A DNA stretch of 9,007 nucleotides from JBOHHR01 sp050740975 (GTDB taxonomy: Bacteria > Pseudomonadota > Gammaproteobacteria > JBOHHR01). Below the pieces are notes generated by a model that did no database searches, was not told the DNA's origin, and saw nothing but the letters and a program-made list of their open reading frames with translations. Numbering within the stretch: the first letter of the stretch is position 1; every line of letters begins with the position of its first letter. This document shows positions 6,154 through 9,007 of the stretch, piece by piece. The position numbers and the translations under genes are program-made. The stretch spans positions 1 to 9,007 of the forward strand of contig JBOIEE010000015.1 in NCBI GenBank assembly GCA_050740975.1. The letters are read 5' to 3'.

Positions 6154-6174
6154 CGCCGGGCGCCATGCCCGGCG
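6154..6174. repeat. 8-bp perfect hairpin between convergent genes
   Basis: CGCCGGGC (6154-6161) and GCCCGGCG (6167-6174) flank a GCCAT loop. It lies between the plus-strand receiver gene and the minus-strand small membrane protein gene, where a bidirectional terminator would be useful, but neither side has a T-run. It may instead be a REP-like element. Confidence 0.4.
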
Positions 6175-6196
6175 TCTCCGCCCCAGTCCGCATGGC

Positions 6197-6213
6197 GCCT
6201 CTTAATCAGAGGC
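6197..6213 (-). terminator. Short hairpin right after the small membrane protein gene
   Basis: GCCTCT (6197-6202) pairs with AGAGGC (6208-6213) around a 5-base loop, starting immediately after the stop codon on the minus strand. No T-run follows. Possibly a 3'-end structure; together with the hairpin at 6154-6174 it may end transcription. Confidence 0.3.
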
Positions 6214-6288
6214 TCAGACGACGCCAAGGAGCAACAGGATTATGATGACGGTGATTGGTACGCCGAGTAGCCACAGTAAGATTGGCAT
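6214..6288 (-). CDS. 24-residue single-pass membrane protein
   Basis: The minus-strand frame encodes MPILLWLLGVPITVIIILLLLGVV and stop. It is essentially one hydrophobic helix with a Gly-Val-Pro kink at residues 9-11 and no charged residue. The ribosome site AGGAGGG (6294-6300) lies 5 bases upstream of the ATG, the strongest possible for such a short frame. Proteins of this type, about 24-26 residues with a Trp-Leu-Leu-Gly-Val-Pro core, occur as unnamed small membrane proteins in proteobacteria, to my recollection. The function is unknown; small stress-induced membrane peptides often modulate membrane complexes. It lies in its own unit, with hairpins downstream and a sigma-54-like element about 140 bases upstream. 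An overlapping plus-strand frame from 6242 is judged a shadow. Confidence 0.68.
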   Translation of the reverse strand: MPILLWLLGVPITVIIILLLLGVV

Positions 6289-6425
6289 GGTATCCCTCCT
6301 GATCATTAAATTAGCTATTGAAAATCCATCCCAGTGAATACGCAAAATGCGCGAGCGCCCTTATCGGGCCGTTGGCCTCCTGCTGACCGCATCCCTAAAG
6401 GTTTGCGGCGCCTAGCCTTGTCACG

Positions 6426-6440
6426 GCAGGAAGCATGCCA
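6426..6440 (-). promoter_or_regulatory. Sigma-54-like -24/-12 element for the small membrane protein gene
   Basis: The minus strand reads TGGCAT-GCTTC-CTGC, 8 of 10 fixed RpoN positions, with both the essential GG and GC intact and correctly spaced. Transcription would start near 6414, about 125 bases before the ATG at 6288. Two loose operator-like sites lie about 90 and 170 bp upstream. A match of this grade is expected by chance a few times per window, so support comes mainly from position. Confidence 0.33.
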
Positions 6441-6526
6441 CCGGGGGGCACGGAATTATACGGCTCTTATTATAATTACTTACCCGCGGGGTGCTGCCGA
6501 GTCTCATGCTCTGGGGTTTAATCCAG

Positions 6527-6622
6527 AGGCAAATATTACCGACGCCATTGTCCCTTTTTCCGATTTTACGCACCGCGCGTCCACTCCGGTAGCTCCGCAC
6601 GTCTTCTGCCAAGGTTTACCGA
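6527..6622. promoter_or_regulatory. Two loose copies of the activator-linked palindrome
   Basis: AGGCAAATATTACCGA (6527-6542) matches 12 of 16 positions of CGGTAATTTTTACCGA at 8228-8243. TGCCAAGGTTTACCG (6607-6621) matches 10 of 15, mainly in the TTTACCG half. Each has one good half-site and one poor one. They lie at enhancer distance from the sigma-54-like element at 6426-6440. Weak individually. Confidence 0.25.
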
Positions 6623-6828
6623 GTCAGTGGTATTTCCTACTGATCATGCGCTCCCCCCATCATACGGATTCTGGGGCACTTTGATTTTACTTTACATGCG
6701 TCAATCGTTTGCGTTAATCGTTTATGGCGGTCAGGCCGACAACTGCGGAGAACGACAGCAGGCGCATACTCGAGCAAGGACTGAGCATTTCGGGCACGTG
6801 GCCGCGCACCTGGTAAGGTTCGCTTTAG

Positions 6829-6844
6829 CTCTCGTCAACGAGAG
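6829..6844 (-). terminator. Hairpin just after the sigma-54 activator gene
   Basis: CTCTCG and CGAGAG form a perfect 6-bp stem with a 4-base loop, beginning two bases after the stop codon of the minus-strand activator. No T-run follows on that strand, so termination is uncertain. Confidence 0.35.
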
Positions 6845-6846
6845 AG

Positions 6847-8181
6847 TTACGGCATCCCGTACTGCCGCAAGCGGTTGTAGAGCGTTTTCACACTCACACC
6901 GAGCATCGCCGCGGTTTTTTCCTTGTTGTTACCGCAGTGCTCGAGGGTCGCGAGGATCAAGCGCCGCTCGGCCTCCTCGATATTCAAGCCCACCCCAATA
7001 TTAGAGAAAGTGTCGGTATGCTCGGTACCGAGTTCCTGCTGCGGTAGCAAGTCCGTAGTAATCAGATCGTCAGCCATGATGAAGGCCCGATGCAGCACAT
7101 TTTTCAGCTCCCGAACATTACCGGGCCAGGGATAATTCCGAAGCCGCGTCAGCTCCTGGGCGGTAAGAGTCTTATTAGTGGATTCGGCGCGGTTCATCTC
7201 GGCGAGGAAATGCGTGGCGAGCGCCTCGATGTCCTCAACCCGCTCCCTGAGCGGCGGCACATAAAGCGGAAATACTTGCAGGCGGTAGAGCAGATCTTCA
7301 CGCAGCTTCCCCTCGGCGACCGCCTGCTCGGGGGGGCGATTGGTAGCGGCGATGATCCGCACATCGGTTTCCCGAAATTCATTGGCTCCCACGCGCATAA
7401 ACAGGCCGGTCTCCAGGACCCGCAATAGCTTGGCCTGCAGCTCCGCCGACATCTCGGTGATCTCATCCAGGAATAAGGTGCCCCCGTCGGCCTGTTCAAA
7501 GTATCCTTTGTGCTCCCGGGTAGCGCCGGTAAAACTGCCCTTTTCGTGACCAAATATCTCACTCTCGATCAGTTGCGGTGAAATGGCGCTGCAGTTGACG
7601 GGTAGAAACACCTTTTTTCTGCGCCGGCTCAACTCATGGACGGTATGCGCTACAAGCTCCTTGCCGGTGCCGCTTTCTCCCATGATAAGAACGGTCGCCG
7701 CCGTCGGCCCCACACGCGCGATCTGGTCATAGACCTTCTGCATGGCCGGAGACACTCCGACCAAGAGACCGAAGTGACCCAGGCGGCGTAGCTCGCCCCG
7801 CAGTTTGCCGATCTCTTCCTTGAGATCGGCCGGGCGGGCGACCCGCGACAAGATCTTCTTCAATTGCTTGATGTCGACGGGCTTTATCAGGTAGTCCGCA
7901 GCGCCCAGGCGCAGGGCCTCGACCGAGGTTTGTAGGCTGGCATGGCCGGTAATGAGCACCACTTCGGTGCCGCCCAATTCGATGTCCTGAAACAGATCCA
8001 TCCCGCTGCCGTCGGGCAGCTGGAGATCAAGCAGCACGACGTCGGGGCGCCGCTCGGCCATCTTCTGGCGAGCCTCTCCCAAGGTACCCGCCGTGTCTGC
8101 GGTAAATCCTTCTAGACCGACCAATTCGGCCATGGCCGCCAGGGAATCTACGTCGTCCTCGACTATCAATGCGTGGGACAT
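6847..8181 (-). CDS. Sigma-54-dependent NtrC-type response regulator
   Basis: The 444-residue protein has the three NtrC-family parts. Residues 1-115 are a receiver with acidic Asp9-Asp10, phospho-acceptor Asp52 (LLDLQLPDGSG), Thr78 and Lys100-Pro101. Residues about 138-365 are the AAA+ sigma-54 activation domain: Walker A GESGTGKE (168-175), Walker B LFLDE with Asp239-Glu240, and loop 1 GSFTGA (215-220) in place of the common GAFTGA. The last 30 residues are a Fis-type helix-turn-helix (NNKEKTAAMLGVSVKTLYNRLRQYG). It would activate RpoN promoters from upstream sites when phosphorylated. I chose ATG at 8179-8181 because MSHALIVEDD is the normal receiver start; a TTG 30 bases earlier is unlikely. 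No histidine kinase is adjacent in the same operon; the hybrid kinase at 3049-5967 is the nearest. A perfect palindrome lies 46-62 bases before the start, suggesting autoregulation. Confidence 0.93.
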   Translation of the reverse strand: MSHALIVEDDVDSLAAMAELVGLEGFTADTAGTLGEARQKMAERRPDVVLLDLQLPDGSGMDLFQDIELGGTEVVLITGHASLQTSVEALRLGAADYLIKPVDIKQLKKILSRVARPADLKEEIGKLRGELRRLGHFGLLVGVSPAMQKVYDQIARVGPTAATVLIMGESGTGKELVAHTVHELSRRRKKVFLPVNCSAISPQLIESEIFGHEKGSFTGATREHKGYFEQADGGTLFLDEITEMSAELQAKLLRVLETGLFMRVGANEFRETDVRIIAATNRPPEQAVAEGKLREDLLYRLQVFPLYVPPLRERVEDIEALATHFLAEMNRAESTNKTLTAQELTRLRNYPWPGNVRELKNVLHRAFIMADDLITTDLLPQQELGTEHTDTFSNIGVGLNIEEAERRLILATLEHCGNNKEKTAAMLGVSVKTLYNRLRQYGMP

Positions 8182-8226
8182 GAATCGCTCGAAGCTTGCT
8201 GATGGCTGCAAAGCTTACACGAAAAC

Positions 8227-8243
8227 TCGGTAATTTTTACCGA
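8227..8243. promoter_or_regulatory. Perfect operator palindrome upstream of the sigma-54 activator
   Basis: TCGGTAA (8227-8233) and TTACCGA (8237-8243) form a perfect 7-bp inverted repeat with a 3-base spacer, 45 bases upstream of the activator ATG. Near-identical sequence recurs at 889-905. Dyads of this size are typical of sites bound by Fis-type helix-turn-helix dimers, so autoregulation by the adjacent product is the simplest reading. Confidence 0.5.
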
Positions 8244-8276
8244 AACTTATCGAAAAGAGTAAGCGTTTAAGGGTAC

Positions 8277-8290
8277 CCCTACCGGTAGGG
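8277..8290. repeat. 14-bp perfect palindrome at the hicB stop codon
   Basis: CCCTACCGGTAGGG is self-complementary over 14 bases and contains the hicB stop (8279-8281, minus). A GGGTACCC palindrome (8271-8278) abuts it. It could be an operator for the divergently oriented side of the activator promoter, a 3'-end structure for hicB, or chance. Confidence 0.35.
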
Positions 8291-8590
8291 CTCCGAGTCC
8301 AATTTTTCAGGGCACCCGTAAGTCACGGTGGAAGAATCTATTCCCGGTGGTCGCTCCGACATGCCGGCGTGCTTGGCCGAGTGCTCGACCTCAAGGTACT
8401 CGACCTTACTCACTGGCTCGGGGCGCGGCAGATCGTCTTCCCGCATACCTTCGATGTGAAACTCGATAGCTTCTCGGATCTCGGCTTCGGCCTGCTCTAA
8501 CGTATTCCCGGTGGCGATACATCCGGGTAGGTCGGGGACATAGGCCGAATAGTTTTTCTCGGCTTTTTCAATGACAACGGCGTAGCGCAT
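8279..8590 (-). CDS. hicB: HicB-family antitoxin
   Basis: Residues 1-68 match the HicB-like fold: MRYAVVIEKAEKNYSAYVPDLPGCIATG, then the helix EQAEAEIREAIEFHIEGM, ending in PEPVSKVEYLEV. In the family this RNase-H-like domain binds and blocks the HicA mRNA interferase, and some members repress the operon. Typical members of this short class end at about 70 residues. Here the frame continues for 35 more residues with no recognisable helix-turn-helix or ribbon-helix-helix, perhaps after loss of the original stop. The gene lies downstream of hicA with a 7-base gap, the usual order, and the hicA stop region (TGAGG) supplies part of its ribosome site. The partner hicA is frameshifted, so the antitoxin may be the only functional member. 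Confidence 0.88.
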   Translation of the reverse strand: MRYAVVIEKAEKNYSAYVPDLPGCIATGNTLEQAEAEIREAIEFHIEGMREDDLPRPEPVSKVEYLEVEHSAKHAGMSERPPGIDSSTVTYGCPEKLDSEPYR

Positions 8591-8597
8591 TAGAACC

Positions 8598-8785
8598 TCA
8601 CTTCTTTAGCCCAGCTTGCTTCAAGATGCTATTCAGGGTACGCGGCGCCAAATCGTCGTTGGGCTCGCCCGGAACGGTAACGCGACCTGGCTTGGCAGAA
8701 TGCTTGAACTGACAATGGCTACCCGTGTCGCGACGAAGAACCAACCGTCATCTTGAAGCATTCGCGACACCTCGCTTACCTTCAT
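8598..8785 (-). pseudogene. hicA: HicA-family mRNA interferase toxin, frameshifted
   Basis: From the ATG at 8783-8785 the minus strand reads MKVSEVSRMLQDDGWFFVATR, the HicA double-stranded-RNA-binding-like N-terminus. The frame then breaks: one G is missing from the GGG run at 8722-8724. Reading on after restoring it gives GSHCQFKHSAKPGRVTVPGEPNDDLAPRTLNSILKQAGLKK and stop at 8598-8600, a complete 62-residue HicA. His24, the family catalytic residue, lies just after the break (8715-8717). As written, the product loses the catalytic His and is inactive. Either a real inactivating mutation, harmless once the toxin is lost, or a homopolymer sequencing error. Without the frameshift this would be an ordinary hicAB operon. 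Confidence 0.85.
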
Positions 8786-8832
8786 CGGGCCCGTATAAGC
8801 TCAATTTTTCGCATCCAAAACGATCTGTCCGT

Positions 8833-8856
8833 GCTGCGGCATAACGGGTCCGCAGC
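8833..8856. repeat. 7-bp inverted repeat upstream of hicA
   Basis: GCTGCGG (8833-8839) and CCGCAGC (8850-8856) are perfectly complementary across a 10-base spacer, overlapping a CTGCTTAAGCAG palindrome (8856-8867). It lies 50-80 bases upstream of the hicA start. HicB-HicA complexes bind palindromes in their own promoters, so this could be the operator, but no clear -10/-35 pair is seen. Confidence 0.3.
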
Positions 8857-8928
8857 TGCTTAAGCAGTTTGCTTTTGCCTAGCAGCTAGTGTAGTGCTTC
8901 TTAGTTGATGGAACTAAAGGCCTTCCGG

Positions 8929-8949
8929 TCGATCTGATCTGGAGATCGA
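8929..8949 (+). promoter_or_regulatory. Hairpin just upstream of the transposase ribosome site
   Basis: TCGATCT (8929-8935) and AGATCGA (8943-8949) form a perfect 7-bp stem three bases before GAGGAGG (8952-8958). A second dyad, TTAGTT/AACTAA (8901-8917), lies upstream. Such structures can limit transposase translation from read-through transcripts; here that is inference. Confidence 0.35.
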
Positions 8950-8963
8950 ACGAGGAGGCGACC

Positions 8964-9007
8964 ATGCGAACAGCCAGTGTTATCGAGCTTACAGATGAAC
9001 AACGGCA
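8964..9007 (+). CDS. IS630-family transposase, N-terminal 14 codons
   Basis: The ATG at 8964 follows GAGGAGG by 5 bases and encodes MRTASVIELTDEQR before the window ends. The pattern of a short basic start, two or three hydrophobic residues and then Leu-Thr/Ser-Asp-Glu-Gln/Glu-Arg is the usual opening of IS630-type transposases. Their helix-turn-helix and DDE catalytic domain would lie beyond the edge. Only 14 residues are visible, so another helix-turn-helix protein cannot be excluded. Confidence 0.5.
   Translation, partial: MRTASVIELTDEQR

Larger units (their letters stand above)
6289..6846. other. Gene-poor stretch upstream of the small membrane protein gene
   Basis: No frame here resembles a protein; the longest plus-strand frames change character along their length and run antisense into the regulator gene. 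The stretch is AT-rich around 6290-6325 and 6455-6560. It holds a sigma-54-like element (6426-6440, minus), two loose copies of the operator palindrome (6527-6542, 6607-6622), a direct repeat AATCGTTT (6703-6710, 6716-6723) and a hairpin at the end of the regulator gene. Confidence 0.55.
8887..9007 (+). mobile_element. Left end of an IS630-type insertion sequence (runs off the window)
   Basis: The transposase start at 8964 identifies the element. IS630 elements insert at and duplicate TA; a CTAG lies at 8886-8889 and the sequence after it (TAGTGTAGTGCTTCTTAGTT) is a plausible terminal inverted repeat. The boundary is a guess because the other end is outside the window. Confidence 0.38.

Noticed and set aside
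6012..6227. Minus-strand 71-codon open frame between the receiver and the small membrane protein
   Set aside because: Overlaps the 3' end of the better-supported 24-residue gene, is Arg/Ser-rich and covers two hairpins; no family pattern.
6242..6340. Plus-strand 32-codon frame starting ATGATGACG with AAGGAG upstream
   Set aside because: Fully antisense to the 24-residue membrane protein, whose ribosome site and hydrophobic pattern are much stronger.
6334..6684. Plus-strand 116-codon open frame upstream of the regulator
   Set aside because: No recognisable motif, a GTG start without ribosome site, and abrupt changes in composition along its length.
6703..6723. Direct repeat AATCGTTT with a 13-base period
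   Set aside because: Only two copies of eight bases, easily random; not a CRISPR or clear iteron array.
8801..8842. Minus-strand frame MPQHGQIVLDAKN directly upstream of hicA, in the same frame
   Set aside because: Too short, no ribosome site, no known similarity. Could be the tail of a gene cut by the IS element, but nothing supports that.

Overview
The window looks like a chromosomal stretch from a proteobacterium, most likely a gammaproteobacterium. This rests on the mix of proteins (a PA2169-type four-helix protein, a BON lipoprotein, a CHASE3/PAS hybrid kinase, an NtrC-type regulator, HicAB) and on strong Shine-Dalgarno sites; I cannot name a genus. It is an accessory-type region with low gene density, several gene remnants and an insertion sequence at the right edge.

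Layout. The left edge (1-252, minus) is the N-terminus of an N-formylglutamate amidohydrolase. A gene-poor stretch to about 1190 holds a perfect sigma-54 promoter match facing left, a tandem operator-like palindrome and a decayed CsbD-like gene. From 1191 to 2507 lie three small envelope/stress-type genes on the plus strand: a BON-domain lipoprotein, a DUF2383/PA2169-family four-helix protein and a short lipoprotein with an internal repeat. A truncated ROK/polyphosphate-glucokinase-like pseudogene follows (2599-2988). From 3049 to 5967 runs a hybrid sensor kinase (TM-CHASE3-TM-PAS-PAS-PAS-HisKA-HATPase-REC), apparently split by two compensating one-base frameshifts. Convergent to it are a 24-residue membrane protein (6214-6288, minus) and an NtrC-type sigma-54 activator (6847-8181, minus). 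The right end carries hicB, a frameshifted hicA and the start of an IS630-type transposase.

How it may work together (inference). The palindrome in front of the sigma-54 activator, TCGGTAA-TTT-TTACCGA, recurs with 15 of 17 matches at 889-905. A weaker copy lies 22 bp from that one, upstream of the stress-gene cluster. Looser copies lie upstream of a sigma-54-like element preceding the 24-residue membrane protein. Together with the perfect -24/-12 element at 452-466, this suggests a local sigma-54 regulon: the activator at 6847-8181 controlling small envelope/stress proteins, with the hybrid kinase as a possible upstream sensor. Only the palindrome similarity and the perfect -24/-12 element are strong on their own.

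Several coding regions are broken by single-base changes, two of them in short homopolymer runs (AAA at 3502-3504, GGG at 8722-8724). Real decay and assembly error cannot be told apart from this sequence alone.
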